64,000 bases of DNA from Flavobacterium sp. 270 (GCF_004368785.1 NZ_SODM01000007.1:248001-312000); one strand, 5' to 3'. Numbered from the stretch's first letter, positions 17,101 through 25,072 are shown. Notes: generated by a model not told the origin, from the letters alone. Numbers and translations: made by a program.

Positions 17101-19500
17101 TTTCTCTAAAACTTCGCGGTTTTTATTCCAATCCTGTAAACCTGCATTATCATCAAGCATATTTAGATTGTCCAATAAAGCTTTATGCGAATTGGAAACC
17201 AAAACATCAAAAAGTGATTTTATTGTAAGATGATTTTCGGCATCAATTTCGGCATTCATAAAATCATGAAACGATGCGACTTTATTGATTTCGGCATCAA
17301 TTTTCTGAACCAATGCCACACGGTTTTCTGCTATTGACTGAAACTTATTTTTAGTGGCTGTAAAATCGTTAAAGGTTTGTTTCAGATCCAGAATAAACTC
17401 TTTTTTATCGGCTTGCGAATCGTGAATCAAACAACACAAATCGTCTAATCCTTGATTTTTCAATCGATAAAAAACGACATCGAGCGCGGCACGTTTTTCA
17501 CAAACGAACAATACTTTTTTTCCGTTGGCGACATAATTGGCAATCAAATTGGCAATTGTCTGCGATTTTCCCGTTCCCGGCGGTCCTTGTATAATATAGC
17601 TTTCGCCGGTTTCAGAATATTTTACCGCATTATTTTGTGTCGGATCACTCGCTACAACATTAAAAGTTTTGGTAAAACTGTTTCCCGATTCCAGTTCGTT
17701 TTTAAAATCTTTCTGGGCTAATGAATTGAATAAATTTTTAAAAACATTGCTTTCTACATCATTCTCAATTACCTGATTGTAATCCCGAACGAGTGACATT
17801 TTTTTATAATTAAAATTCCCCAATATCAGATTACAAGTATCAAATTCCCAACGAAACGGATTTGTTTCGCCTTCGTCAAGCTGATAAAATTCTCTTTCTA
17901 TGGTTTTGTTCTCATTAAAAAACTGCGGATTTCTTTTGATATCGCTGTTTATCAAATATTCTAAAGAAGAGGCTTGGGTAAAAACATAATTTCTGAATAA
18001 TTCTAAACCATAAGGCTGGTAATTTTCAGATTGATAAGAATAACTCAGACTACGCTGATCCTGTATGGCTTGTTTCTTTTTGGAACGTTTATTAAACTGT
18101 GTCAGGATTTGTTTTGCCTGCGAATAAATGAGTTTTATCTTTGGTTTACCAATATAATCCAGGACAATTCCTGAATTATTTTTTTCGACCTGAACGCGTA
18201 ATAATTCAAAAATAGATTCAATTTTAGTTTCAGAAAGCTGAATTCTTTCCGGCAGTCTGATATCGTATAAATCTTTGAGCACATTTGCCAATACCGGATT
18301 TATTTCTACTTCAGAATCCAGAAACTCCAGCGAATATTGATCTTTTAATCCTTTTTTCTTCGTCAGCGTTACCGATGCCAAAAGCAAAGGCGACACTATT
18401 TTTTCTGAACTATTTTCTTTTGTGTTAAACCAGTTTAAGTTACAGATTACTAATTTTAACTGACTGAAACCATATTCGTTAATATCTTTGTTGGCTTCTA
18501 AACGTATTTTATCGAGCGTTGGCACGATGTACGTATTGTCCTCTACTTCTAAATATTTGTTGAGCGAAATCGTACTGGTTTTGCTTATTTTTTTTGAAAT
18601 TTCCTCATTCCAGTAAAAGATAGAATTGGGGTCAATGTTTTGATAATCTAAAGCTTGCGGAACCGAAGAAACAGTAAGATTTAAGAACTTTAAATTCGGC
18701 TGAAAATATAAAAGTCGGTTGCGTTTACTATTATCAAATAATCGGTTTCGAAGTTTTTCGTGAATAAACTGATTTTTGTTTTGAACTTTAGCATCAATCA
18801 ACTGCGATAAATCGTATTCGTTTTCAGGATCGTAATCTCTGTAATTCCTCAGTTTCTCGATTATTTCGTTGACGTCTTTCCAGCGTTTTTCGCGGTTTAA
18901 TTCGGTCATTCCCAAAATAATATTCGCAATCGCAGGATTTATTTTACTGTTCAGGAAATACAATTTCTTGCGGTATTCTACAAAACGCTTTACATCATCA
19001 AGATCGGTAAAATCAAACTGCAGCGTAATACTCGCCAAGATCATTCCCAAAATAAAAATATCGGTTACGGGATCGTGATGACCAAATTCAAATTCAAAAC
19101 AACCGTAATCTTTTACGTAAACTGCTTTTTTGGAATTTTCTTCTTCCTTTTCAGAAACACTTTTATCGCCGTATTCACGTGTTATTTCTTCTCCAATTTC
19201 GGTAGTATTGTAATGAAGTCCGGAAATTTCGAATGCTTTGCTTTTACTTTTAAACAATTCCTGAATGGGTTTCAGATTTTGTTTTACTTCAAATGCATTA
19301 TCGGTAATATGAAAATGTCCGTTTTCGATGTAAATCGAAGAAATAGTATCCAGCGACGCCACTTTTCCCTGATTATGAATTGTCGAAACCGTTTTTAATA
19401 AAGGCATCATAATGGCGATAATATCATCGCTTGTAAAAGATCCTTTTTGAAAATTTTCGGTAATAAATTGATAGAAAGCAGATTCTTTTATTGTTGCCAT
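14101..19500 (-). CDS. Giant pseudokinase-like/DUF4011/SF1 helicase/Vsr-like/WGR protein
   Basis: The 1799-residue protein has several parts. Residues about 1-225 resemble a degenerate Ser/Thr kinase C-lobe (TVSTIHNQGKVA, HFHITDNAF, PVTDIFILGMIL) without a catalytic HRD-Asp. A DUF4011-like start follows (LRNRLFDNSKRNRLLYF). The SF1 helicase has Walker A QGPPGTGKSQTIANLIA near residue 640, Walker B VIFDEASQ near 1262, LGWHYRSKHEALIGF near 1343, and NVIFSRAKKSM. A Vsr-like nuclease region lies near 1597-1700. A WGR domain (KFWEISQDDKNIIVQYGRVG) ends the protein. COG1112-type helicases occur in several anti-phage systems. The gene starts 1 base after the M48 gene ends. Confidence 0.85.
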   Translation of the reverse strand: MATIKESAFYQFITENFQKGSFTSDDIIAIMMPLLKTVSTIHNQGKVASLDTISSIYIENGHFHITDNAFEVKQNLKPIQELFKSKSKAFEISGLHYNTTEIGEEITREYGDKSVSEKEEENSKKAVYVKDYGCFEFEFGHHDPVTDIFILGMILASITLQFDFTDLDDVKRFVEYRKKLYFLNSKINPAIANIILGMTELNREKRWKDVNEIIEKLRNYRDYDPENEYDLSQLIDAKVQNKNQFIHEKLRNRLFDNSKRNRLLYFQPNLKFLNLTVSSVPQALDYQNIDPNSIFYWNEEISKKISKTSTISLNKYLEVEDNTYIVPTLDKIRLEANKDINEYGFSQLKLVICNLNWFNTKENSSEKIVSPLLLASVTLTKKKGLKDQYSLEFLDSEVEINPVLANVLKDLYDIRLPERIQLSETKIESIFELLRVQVEKNNSGIVLDYIGKPKIKLIYSQAKQILTQFNKRSKKKQAIQDQRSLSYSYQSENYQPYGLELFRNYVFTQASSLEYLINSDIKRNPQFFNENKTIEREFYQLDEGETNPFRWEFDTCNLILGNFNYKKMSLVRDYNQVIENDVESNVFKNLFNSLAQKDFKNELESGNSFTKTFNVVASDPTQNNAVKYSETGESYIIQGPPGTGKSQTIANLIANYVANGKKVLFVCEKRAALDVVFYRLKNQGLDDLCCLIHDSQADKKEFILDLKQTFNDFTATKNKFQSIAENRVALVQKIDAEINKVASFHDFMNAEIDAENHLTIKSLFDVLVSNSHKALLDNLNMLDDNAGLQDWNKNREVLEKLYAINQETNQSEFFSVHPFRFLRIDAFRKHKHISDLKNDLENSQEIAENLSERLDFVSIPTEIHTLFDIQKFLRKAMATFVYFDNNMSQLLEPNNSLFKSLENDVQTLLKLRNDIEKSAKQYPYWNKTISETDAKTALEIIRKNENSFFNFINSDYKKTKNEILAVYDINKHTVKPSLIVVLENYLSQFEQEEKFNTLKSDFESKYNLGDLFELKYHTETLKKELDETILNFAENLNEAERKEVVEIKNLFLKLSSSLCNNIENYESLSLSEIENQITAINSKKVYFDLYASYFDEIQDINPSVIQLLKTKKIPLEHLKITLAERSLEKYYAINYTHKKFNMDMLHTSIQKVKRMYADLLELNGKYIVAKQVNNLKELILTSEMSVSGMTAEQKEAKKSITEGRKILENEFSKSIRFKSIRDLASSESGQIIREIKPVWLMSPLSVSDTLPVNENYFDVVIFDEASQITLEEGLVPIYRAKQTIIVGDEMQMPPSNFFGSSSGNQDDLWKDATEEDDDYFSLDADSFLTQGARKFPSIMLGWHYRSKHEALIGFSNASFYDSKLLTIPDLKDHSKLSEPIIVEAVKNAKANLDQLFSKPISYHYIKNGVYNNRSNTLEAQYIANMVRELLTQNKEQSIGIVAFSMEQQNEIETAIEALCIDDKVFENLLEEEYKRIENNQFVGLFVKNLENVQGDERDIIIMSTCFGYNPNGKMLMNFGPINKRGGEKRLNVIFSRAKKSMCVVSSIKYFDIKNEYNEGANYFRKYLQYAELVSLGQLESANNVLNSINSKNSAGTSSIIADQIQEEISKMGYSVVKNIGQSKFKCHLGIKKTAEDEEFVLGIMIDDDIHYANDDILEQYLLRPEILKSNGWNVCQIYAKDWIENKPRVLKMIGASLKNEHFFEEVAFESVNTDIETAEEESQNQAFNGNIIFERYLNTSNGSNKFWEISQDDKNIIVQYGRVGTKGQKMVKSFDSEDIATKEKRKLIAQKLAKDYYKE

Positions 19501-19501
19501 C

Positions 19502-20704
19502 TTAATAAGTATTTTCGAGATCGGATTGTAAAATAGTGTTCAGTGTAGCAGTGCAATTTTGAGTAAAACTTTTATAAGTCTTCTCGGTAAGATTTAATTC
19601 CTTTTTCAGAATCGTTTTCATATGATCTTCCAATCCTAATTGTTCCGAAATATCCAGAATATGACCAATAAACGCTTCTTTGAGTTCAGGATCGCATAAC
19701 GCAAAATCGAGCATTACATAGGTATAATACTCCTTTAGGTTTTTCCTGCTATTTTCTATTTTTAGTTTGAATGCGTCATTAATTACAACATCATTTTTTC
19801 GGTCAGAATTAGAAAAGTATTGTTTATAAAGTGCGTTGCAATATTCAGATTGTGTCCATTTTGGTTTTAAAACAATCGAGATCAATTCTTTCGTATTATC
19901 AAAAACCAATTTCTTGGTAAATAAGTTTAACTGATGAAGATCAATCTGTCCCGAAATAATCTTTTCTGTTCTGGAATAAAAATTGGCATTATTGTTTTGA
20001 AAAATTTCTAACGATTTGGCACGGATAAAATTTTCAGGATGCGTTTCTCCGTCTGAACCTTTCTCAATTCTTTCGAGAATTTCGTCGGCTTGTTTTAAAT
20101 AACTTTTGGCCGAAACTTTTTCTAAACCTGTATTTAATTTAACCAAAGTTTCAATAGTAGTTTCCAGACTTCCGCTGGCTTTGAGCGCGCCCAGATCACA
20201 AAACAATTCGGTATAAAGCTGGTATAATCTTGCGGTTTCGTAATAAAACAATTCGCTGTTAGAATCGCTCGCAATGGTATTGATGATTCTGTTTGTGATT
20301 TCGAAATCGCCATTTTCTAAATTAAAAAGCAGAATATGCGACAATTCATGTCCGAATAAAACCAATAATTCATCATCATTCAACAATTTCAAAATAGTGC
20401 CCGAGAGAATAATGTGCGCTTCTTTTTCAAAAAACACCACTCCGGCATTATTGCTATCCATAGTTTGCGACTGGTAAATAGTAATCGGAATAATAATCCC
20501 TAATTTATCTTTTGCGACTTGTAAAATTTCATACACTTTCGGCTCCGTTTGCGTATCTATGCGATAGGAATTTTTTAATAAATCGGTTTTATATGCTTCT
20601 TGTTGTTCGACTTTTACTTTTTCTTCAGAAAACCAAGACCATGTTTTGTCTTGTTTCTTGAAATAATCTCTTAAATCAGAATGGAACGGAAATGGTTTAA
20701 TCAT
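19502..20704 (-). CDS. Soluble M48-like zinc metallopeptidase
   Basis: The 400-residue protein has the zinc motif LFGHELSHILLF (HExxH, about residues 117-125) and a downstream ELFCDLGALKA where M48 peptidases carry their third ligand Glu. There are no membrane helices or signal peptide, unlike HtpX or BepA, so it is a cytoplasmic peptidase. The C-terminal half is helical and unassigned. It is sandwiched between the Nudix regulator (9-base gap) and the giant helicase (1-base gap). This tight coupling suggests it acts on, or is activated by, a partner in the same system. Confidence 0.8.
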   Translation of the reverse strand: MIKPFPFHSDLRDYFKKQDKTWSWFSEEKVKVEQQEAYKTDLLKNSYRIDTQTEPKVYEILQVAKDKLGIIIPITIYQSQTMDSNNAGVVFFEKEAHIILSGTILKLLNDDELLVLFGHELSHILLFNLENGDFEITNRIINTIASDSNSELFYYETARLYQLYTELFCDLGALKASGSLETTIETLVKLNTGLEKVSAKSYLKQADEILERIEKGSDGETHPENFIRAKSLEIFQNNNANFYSRTEKIISGQIDLHQLNLFTKKLVFDNTKELISIVLKPKWTQSEYCNALYKQYFSNSDRKNDVVINDAFKLKIENSRKNLKEYYTYVMLDFALCDPELKEAFIGHILDISEQLGLEDHMKTILKKELNLTEKTYKSFTQNCTATLNTILQSDLENTY

Positions 20705-20713
20705 AATATTAGT

Positions 20714-21406
20714 TTAAGCGAATTTTATTTCGAAGTGAAAACCTTCTTTTATTAAATCATTGTATTTCTGTTTATTAAAACAAAACAATTTGGCTGGACG
20801 ACCTGTTTTTATCGGCGAATAATTTTCGGTTTCTTCGACAATTCCAAAACTGAGAATTTTTTTACGGAAGTTACGACGTTCTATTTCTTTTTCAAGAATA
20901 GTACAGTATAAATTTTCGAGTTCAGAGAAAAGGAATTCTTTTGGAAGCAAATCAAAACCAATGGGCTCATAAGTCAGTTTTGCTTTTAAGCGTTCAACGG
21001 CTTTTTTGAGAATTATATTATGATCAAAAGCCAATTTTGGAACTTCATCAATTTTAAACCATTGCACTTTATCAGCATCAGAATCGGCTTTGATTTCTAG
21101 TTTTGAAGGATCGACAAGTGCAAAGTAAGCCACAGAAACAACACGATTTCTTGGATCTCTAGAAATATCATCTCCAAATGTAAAAAGCTGTTCAAAATAA
21201 TTAACATCTACGTTGGTTTCTTCTTTCAATTCTCGTTTTACAGCATCTTTCAGAGATTCATCATTCTTCACTAATCCGCCCGGAAAAGCCCAATACGATT
21301 CACTAGAACCAAATTTCTGCTGAATTAAAAGCACATACAATTGACTGTTTTGATATCCAAAAACAATAGCATCAACTGCAACTCTTATATTTTGTAAATT
21401 TTCCAT
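20714..21406 (-). CDS. Nudix-HTH transcriptional regulator (NrtR-like)
   Basis: The 230-residue protein has an N-terminal Nudix domain and a C-terminal winged helix. The Nudix box GGLVKNDESLKDAVKREL then KEETNV keeps the REUxEE core, losing only the final Gly (Asn). The C-terminal part has the NrtR-type block GFDLLPKEFLFSELENLY and RRNFRKKIL, then the GRPAKLF wing. NrtR proteins repress NAD-related genes and release DNA when ADP-ribose or related ligands bind. The gene heads the minus-strand unit regulator-peptidase-helicase and probably controls the operators at 14018-14090. Residual hydrolase activity is possible. Confidence 0.88.
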   Translation of the reverse strand: MENLQNIRVAVDAIVFGYQNSQLYVLLIQQKFGSSESYWAFPGGLVKNDESLKDAVKRELKEETNVDVNYFEQLFTFGDDISRDPRNRVVSVAYFALVDPSKLEIKADSDADKVQWFKIDEVPKLAFDHNIILKKAVERLKAKLTYEPIGFDLLPKEFLFSELENLYCTILEKEIERRNFRKKILSFGIVEETENYSPIKTGRPAKLFCFNKQKYNDLIKEGFHFEIKFA

Positions 21407-21426
21407 AAATCCTAAATCATATCAAA

Positions 21427-21434
21427 CAAATATA
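21427..21434 (-). promoter_or_regulatory. -7 promoter box of the Nudix regulator gene (TATATTTG)
   Basis: Read on the minus strand this is an exact TAnnTTTG match 20 bases before the ATG at 21406. Its upstream side is covered by a 58-bp palindrome, and no canonical -33 TTG is visible at the right distance. Confidence 0.55.
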
Positions 21435-21438
21435 ACGA

Positions 21439-21496
21439 ATGAGAGTCAATTTTATAATCTATTACCGTGGCAATAAAATATAAAATTGACTCTCAT
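21439..21496. promoter_or_regulatory. 58-bp concentric palindrome upstream of the Nudix regulator
   Basis: Perfect 17-bp outer arms, ATGAGAGTCAATTTTAT (21439-21455) and ATAAAATTGACTCTCAT (21480-21496), share their centre with an inner palindrome, ATTaCCgtGGcAAT (21461-21474). It starts 4 bases upstream of the -7 box, on the -33 region. No T-run follows in either direction, so it looks like an operator or an RNA structure rather than a terminator. Confidence 0.65.
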
Positions 21497-21518
21497 CACT
21501 ATATTTTAATTCTGTATT

Positions 21519-21881
21519 CTAATTCACCGTGATGCTTTTCTTTGGACTCACGGTACAACTGCTTCCGCTTTTATTAATCATTACATCAGCTTTTGTTTCA
21601 AAAGTTCCTGTTGTACTGTAGGTATGAGAAGTTGTTAAACCATTTACAGTTTCAGAAGTTCCATCGCCAAAAGTCCATTTTACAGCTGTGATTGTGTTTG
21701 TACCTCCATATTCTATAGAATAATTAATTTTCTTAGAATTACCCGCATCTACAGAATGTTTTAGTGAAATTAAAATCGCTTCACCAACACAATCTATTTC
21801 ATTTTTGGCTTCGTCTTTACTGCAACAAATACTAATAAAAATTACAGTAACCATTACTAAAATTGTCGAAAATTTTTTCAT
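21519..21881 (-). CDS. Small PKD-domain lipoprotein
   Basis: The 120-residue protein has a lipoprotein signal (hydrophobic residues 6-18 ending ISICCSK, with Cys19 or Cys20 as lipid anchor). One PKD domain fills the rest, with the typical VKWTFGDGTSET and TSHTYSTTGTFE blocks. It is an exported surface or periplasmic protein of unknown binding role. It lies upstream of the Nudix gene in the same direction, but the palindrome and -7 box between them argue for separate transcription. Confidence 0.75.
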   Translation of the reverse strand: MKKFSTILVMVTVIFISICCSKDEAKNEIDCVGEAILISLKHSVDAGNSKKINYSIEYGGTNTITAVKWTFGDGTSETVNGLTTSHTYSTTGTFETKADVMINKSGSSCTVSPKKSITVN

Positions 21882-21965
21882 AACTGATTGATTTTATGTT
21901 TGTTATACAAATGTATGTTTTAAAAACCAAACCAAAATCAAAAAAGAGAAGAATTTTCGTCCAAA

Positions 21966-22871
21966 TTACAATCTATTACCAAAAAACAATTTTAATTCTT
22001 TCGCTATGATATCAAAAAATGAATTAGCATTATTGTTTTTTGCTGTTAATAAATAAACAAATTCTTCCGGCACGTGAAAACTATTCCATACCAGTTGTAG
22101 TTTATTTTCTTTAATATAATTTCTTGCATTACAATTCCATGTTACCGCTACTCCTTCATTTTTGGCTAAAAGCCTCAGCATATCAGACTCTGAAGGAATA
22201 ATATAATTAGGAACCATTGATGGCCTTTTTTTATTAAAAGCATGCAGCCAGAACAATTTTATATGCGGAATTCTGGCATCGTGACTGTACCATTTTTGAC
22301 TATTAAGCCATTGTTCAAGTTCTGTATAATTATCAGCTTTTAATTTCTGACGGAAGTCTGTTATATCTAAACTTGTTGGTGCAACCAAGATTAGTTTAAT
22401 TTTTCCAACAATTTCGTAAGTAGTATCAAAAGTATCGAACCTCTTTGTTGTAATGGCAAAATCAAGTTTTTTCGCATCCACTAATGCAAAAAGTTCGTCA
22501 TCTTCTGCAAAAGTAAAATCGATCAAATCAAATTTTGAAATTAAAAGTTCGCCTACACAATTAAAAAGATGTTTTGAAATTCCAACAGAAATTAATCGGT
22601 TGGCGTCTTCTGCTTTTGCACGAAAAGTATTCTCAACATTTTCGAGACGGTCTAATGCATCAATAATTAAATTATTTAATAACTTAGCGTATTCTGTTGG
22701 TTCTACGCCTTTTGACTTTCGATTAAATAATTTATTTCCAACATGAGCCTCCAACATAGAAATCTGCTGACTTACTGCAGGCTGACTTATAAATAACTCT
22801 TTTGCGGCCACCGAAAAATTTCCGTTTTTATAAACCGCTTTAAATGTTCTGTACCATTCGAGATTTACCAT
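21966..22871 (-). CDS. LysR-family transcriptional regulator
   Basis: The 301-residue protein has the LysR winged helix at residues 1-60 (TFKAVYKNGNFSVAAKELF, then SQPAVSQQISMLEAHVG). A periplasmic-binding-protein-like effector domain follows. It is divergent from the DJ-1-like gene at 22957 with an 85-base spacer, the usual arrangement of a LysR regulator and its target. The effector is unknown. Confidence 0.92.
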   Translation of the reverse strand: MVNLEWYRTFKAVYKNGNFSVAAKELFISQPAVSQQISMLEAHVGNKLFNRKSKGVEPTEYAKLLNNLIIDALDRLENVENTFRAKAEDANRLISVGISKHLFNCVGELLISKFDLIDFTFAEDDELFALVDAKKLDFAITTKRFDTFDTTYEIVGKIKLILVAPTSLDITDFRQKLKADNYTELEQWLNSQKWYSHDARIPHIKLFWLHAFNKKRPSMVPNYIIPSESDMLRLLAKNEGVAVTWNCNARNYIKENKLQLVWNSFHVPEEFVYLLTAKNNNANSFFDIIAKELKLFFGNRL

Positions 22872-22874
22872 GAC

Positions 22875-22888
22875 ATAAATATATTTAT
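22875..22888. promoter_or_regulatory. Candidate LysR box
   Basis: ATAAATATATTTAT is a perfect 14-bp palindrome just upstream of the LysR start codon and inside the divergent spacer. It has the T-N11-A shape and AT-rich symmetry of LysR sites. Being AT-only, it is weak evidence. Confidence 0.4.
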
Positions 22889-22932
22889 AACAAACATAGT
22901 TTATTTTATTTTTACTAATATCACATAAGCCG

Positions 22933-22940
22933 TAAATTTG
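22933..22940 (+). promoter_or_regulatory. -7 promoter box of the DJ-1-like gene (TAAATTTG)
   Basis: Exact TAnnTTTG match 16 bases before the ATG at 22957. A -33 TTG is not clear, consistent with need for an activator. Confidence 0.5.
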
Positions 22941-22956
22941 TTAAAAATTTAAACTT

Positions 22957-23718
22957 ATGAAGAAAATAGCTTTACTCGCAATTATAGCATTCACAGCCGT
23001 CAGCTTTTCAGCGACAGCTCAAAAATTAAATAAAAAAGGTATGAAAAAAGTATTATTTGTTGTTACCAGCAATGATAAACTGGGCAACACCGGAGAAAAA
23101 ACGGGTTTTTGGTCTGAAGAACTTGCTGCACCTTATTACGAATTATTAGATCAGGGTGTAGAAATCACGATTGCATCGCCTCTTGGCGGACAACCGCCAA
23201 TTGATCCTAAAAGTTCAGATCCGTCTTCTGCAACGGAAGACACAAAAAGATTTGATGCTGATAAAACATTACAGGAAAAATTAAAACACACCAAAAAACT
23301 TTCTACTGTAAATCAAGCCGATTATGATGCAGTTTTTTATCCAGGAGGACATGGTCCGCTTTGGGATTTAGTAGAAGATAAAAACTCTATTGCTTTGATT
23401 GAATCTTTTTACAATCATAAAAAACCTGTAGCTTTTGTTTGTCACGCTCCGGCAGTTTTGAAAAATGTAAAAGTAAATGGAGATTATTTAGTAAAAGGTA
23501 AAAAAGTTACTGGTTTTACAAATGATGAGGAAGAAGCAGTTGGTTTAACTAAAGTTGTTCCCTTTTTATTAGAAGATGCTTTGACTCAAAATGGAGCAAA
23601 ATTCTCAAAAGGAGCAAATTGGGCACCATATGCAGTTGAAGACGGACTTTTGATTACAGGCCAAAATCCGGCTTCGTCTAAATTAGTCGCTGGAAAATTG
23701 TTGCAAAAATTGAATTAA
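22957..23718 (+). CDS. Secreted DJ-1/PfpI-family (Hsp31-like) protein
   Basis: The 253-residue protein has a signal peptide (residues 1-21, ending FSATAQ) and a class I glutamine amidotransferase-like DJ-1/PfpI domain. The nucleophile elbow is AFVCHAPAVL, with Cys and the following His. PGGHGPLWDL matches Hsp31-type family members, which act as glyoxalase III, chaperone or deglycase-type enzymes. Export to the periplasm is unusual for Hsp31 but common in Bacteroidota. It is probably controlled by the divergent LysR regulator. Confidence 0.87.
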   Translation: MKKIALLAIIAFTAVSFSATAQKLNKKGMKKVLFVVTSNDKLGNTGEKTGFWSEELAAPYYELLDQGVEITIASPLGGQPPIDPKSSDPSSATEDTKRFDADKTLQEKLKHTKKLSTVNQADYDAVFYPGGHGPLWDLVEDKNSIALIESFYNHKKPVAFVCHAPAVLKNVKVNGDYLVKGKKVTGFTNDEEEAVGLTKVVPFLLEDALTQNGAKFSKGANWAPYAVEDGLLITGQNPASSKLVAGKLLQKLN

Positions 23719-23720
23719 AA

Positions 23721-23889
23721 TAAGGTGCTAAGGTACTGAGTTGCTAAGTTTCTAAGGTTTTTTTAGCTCTTACAATTCAATATTTTATTCCTTGATCAAT
23801 AAATTAAAAAATTAACAATGATACTATAGTTTATGATTTTCTAAGAAAAAAAACTTAGAACCTCAGAACCTTAGCATCTTAGAACCTTA
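23721..23889. repeat. Imperfect inverted repeat in the DJ-1/alcohol dehydrogenase spacer
   Basis: The words AAGGT, GCTAAGGT, CTGAG and CTAAG at 23721-23755 recur in reverse complement at 23850-23889, with small gaps and mismatches. It fills most of the 177-base spacer. No promoter box is obvious. Confidence 0.55.
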
Positions 23890-23895
23890 AAAAAA

Positions 23896-25053
23896 ATGCT
23901 CAACTTTGAATTATACAATCCGACGAATTTAATCTTCGGAAAAGGACAAATAGAAAAACTTTCAACTTTAGTTCCAAAAGATGCAAAAATTCTTTTGGCT
24001 TACGGTGGTGGAAGTATTTTCCAAAACGGAATTCACGCTCAAGTAATCGAAAATCTAAAAGGTTTTGATATTGTTGAATTTGGTGGAATTGAACCAAATC
24101 CGCATTTTGAAACTTTAATGAAAGCGGTTGATGTTATTAAAGCAGAAAAAATAGATTTCATTTTGGCTGTTGGCGGCGGTTCTGTTATTGATGGTGTGAA
24201 ATTTATTTCGGCAGCCGTAAATTTTGATGGTAATCCGATAGATATTTTGCAAAAACGTCTTTTAATAAAAGAAAACGCTGTGCCTTTTGGAACTGTTTTG
24301 ACTTTGCCGGCAACGGGAAGCGAAATGAATTCTGGTTATGTGGTAACGATTAAAGCAACTCAGGAAAAATTATCTTCTGGCGGAAGTGCTTTGTTTCCGC
24401 AGTTTTCTATTTGTGATCCGACCGTTATTGCGTCTTTACCAAAAAGACAATTACAAAATGGTGTTGTAGATGCCTACACACACGTTATGGAGCAATATTT
24501 AACATATCCGCACGAAGGTTTTCTTCAGGACAGAATCGCCGAGGGAATTTTACAGACTTTGATTGAAGTTGGTCCGGGCGTTGTAGAAAATCCGACTGAT
24601 TATACTTTGGCTTCCAATTTTATGTGGAGTTGTACTATGGCACTAAACGGATTGATTCAGAAAGGTGTTCCGGCAGATTGGGCAACGCACATGATTGGCC
24701 ACGAACTAACAGCACTTTACGGAATTGATCATGCAAGAACTTTGGCGATTATCGGACCAAGTTTGTACAAAGTAATGTTTGAAACTAAAAAAGGAAAACT
24801 GGCGCAATACGGAAGAAGAATTTTCAACTTAACTGGTTCTGATGATGAAGTTGCAAAAGAAGCGATCAATAAAACGGTAGAATTTTTCCACACAATGGGT
24901 ATGGATACTAAACTTTCTCAATACACCAATGATTATGATAAAACAGCAGATTTTATTGTAAATCGTTTTGATGAAAGAGGCTGGAAAGGTTTAGGCGAAA
25001 ATCAATTGGTAACTTTAGAAAAAGTAAAATCTATTGTGGAGATGAGCTATTAA
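23896..25053 (+). CDS. Iron-containing alcohol/aldehyde dehydrogenase (YqhD/BDH type)
   Basis: The 385-residue protein is a group III dehydrogenase that reduces aldehydes with NAD(P)H. It has the cofactor motif LAVGGGSVIDGVKF (about residues 93-106), TLPATGSEMNSG, and the metal-binding Asp and His residues in GVVDAYTHVMEQY, HMIGHELTALYGIDHARTLAII. The N-terminus NFELYNPTNLIFGKGQ is typical of the YqhD/butanol dehydrogenase branch. Its neighbour, the DJ-1-like gene, also fits detoxification of reactive carbonyls. Confidence 0.92.
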   Translation: MLNFELYNPTNLIFGKGQIEKLSTLVPKDAKILLAYGGGSIFQNGIHAQVIENLKGFDIVEFGGIEPNPHFETLMKAVDVIKAEKIDFILAVGGGSVIDGVKFISAAVNFDGNPIDILQKRLLIKENAVPFGTVLTLPATGSEMNSGYVVTIKATQEKLSSGGSALFPQFSICDPTVIASLPKRQLQNGVVDAYTHVMEQYLTYPHEGFLQDRIAEGILQTLIEVGPGVVENPTDYTLASNFMWSCTMALNGLIQKGVPADWATHMIGHELTALYGIDHARTLAIIGPSLYKVMFETKKGKLAQYGRRIFNLTGSDDEVAKEAINKTVEFFHTMGMDTKLSQYTNDYDKTADFIVNRFDERGWKGLGENQLVTLEKVKSIVEMSY

Positions 25054-25072
25054 GGAATAAATTCCAAGTTTT

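Noticed and set aside
6837..21406. DarT or PARP-type toxin within the NAD island
   Set aside because: I looked for an ADP-ribosyltransferase core other than KptA and saw none. The WGR domain is on a helicase and not on a PARP catalytic domain.
6837..21406. Prophage or integrative element
   Set aside because: No integrase, capsid, portal, relaxase, transposase or tRNA attachment site was found at the island edges. The left edge is a plain bidirectional terminator.
20714..21406. Simple Nudix hydrolase
   Set aside because: A winged-helix C-terminal half with the NrtR-type block GFDLLPKEF follows the Nudix domain, and matching palindromic operators exist. Hydrolysis may persist but regulation is the better call.
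21439..21496. Terminator of the PKD lipoprotein gene
   Set aside because: The stem is long but has a 24-base spacer and no T-run in either direction, and it abuts a -7 box.
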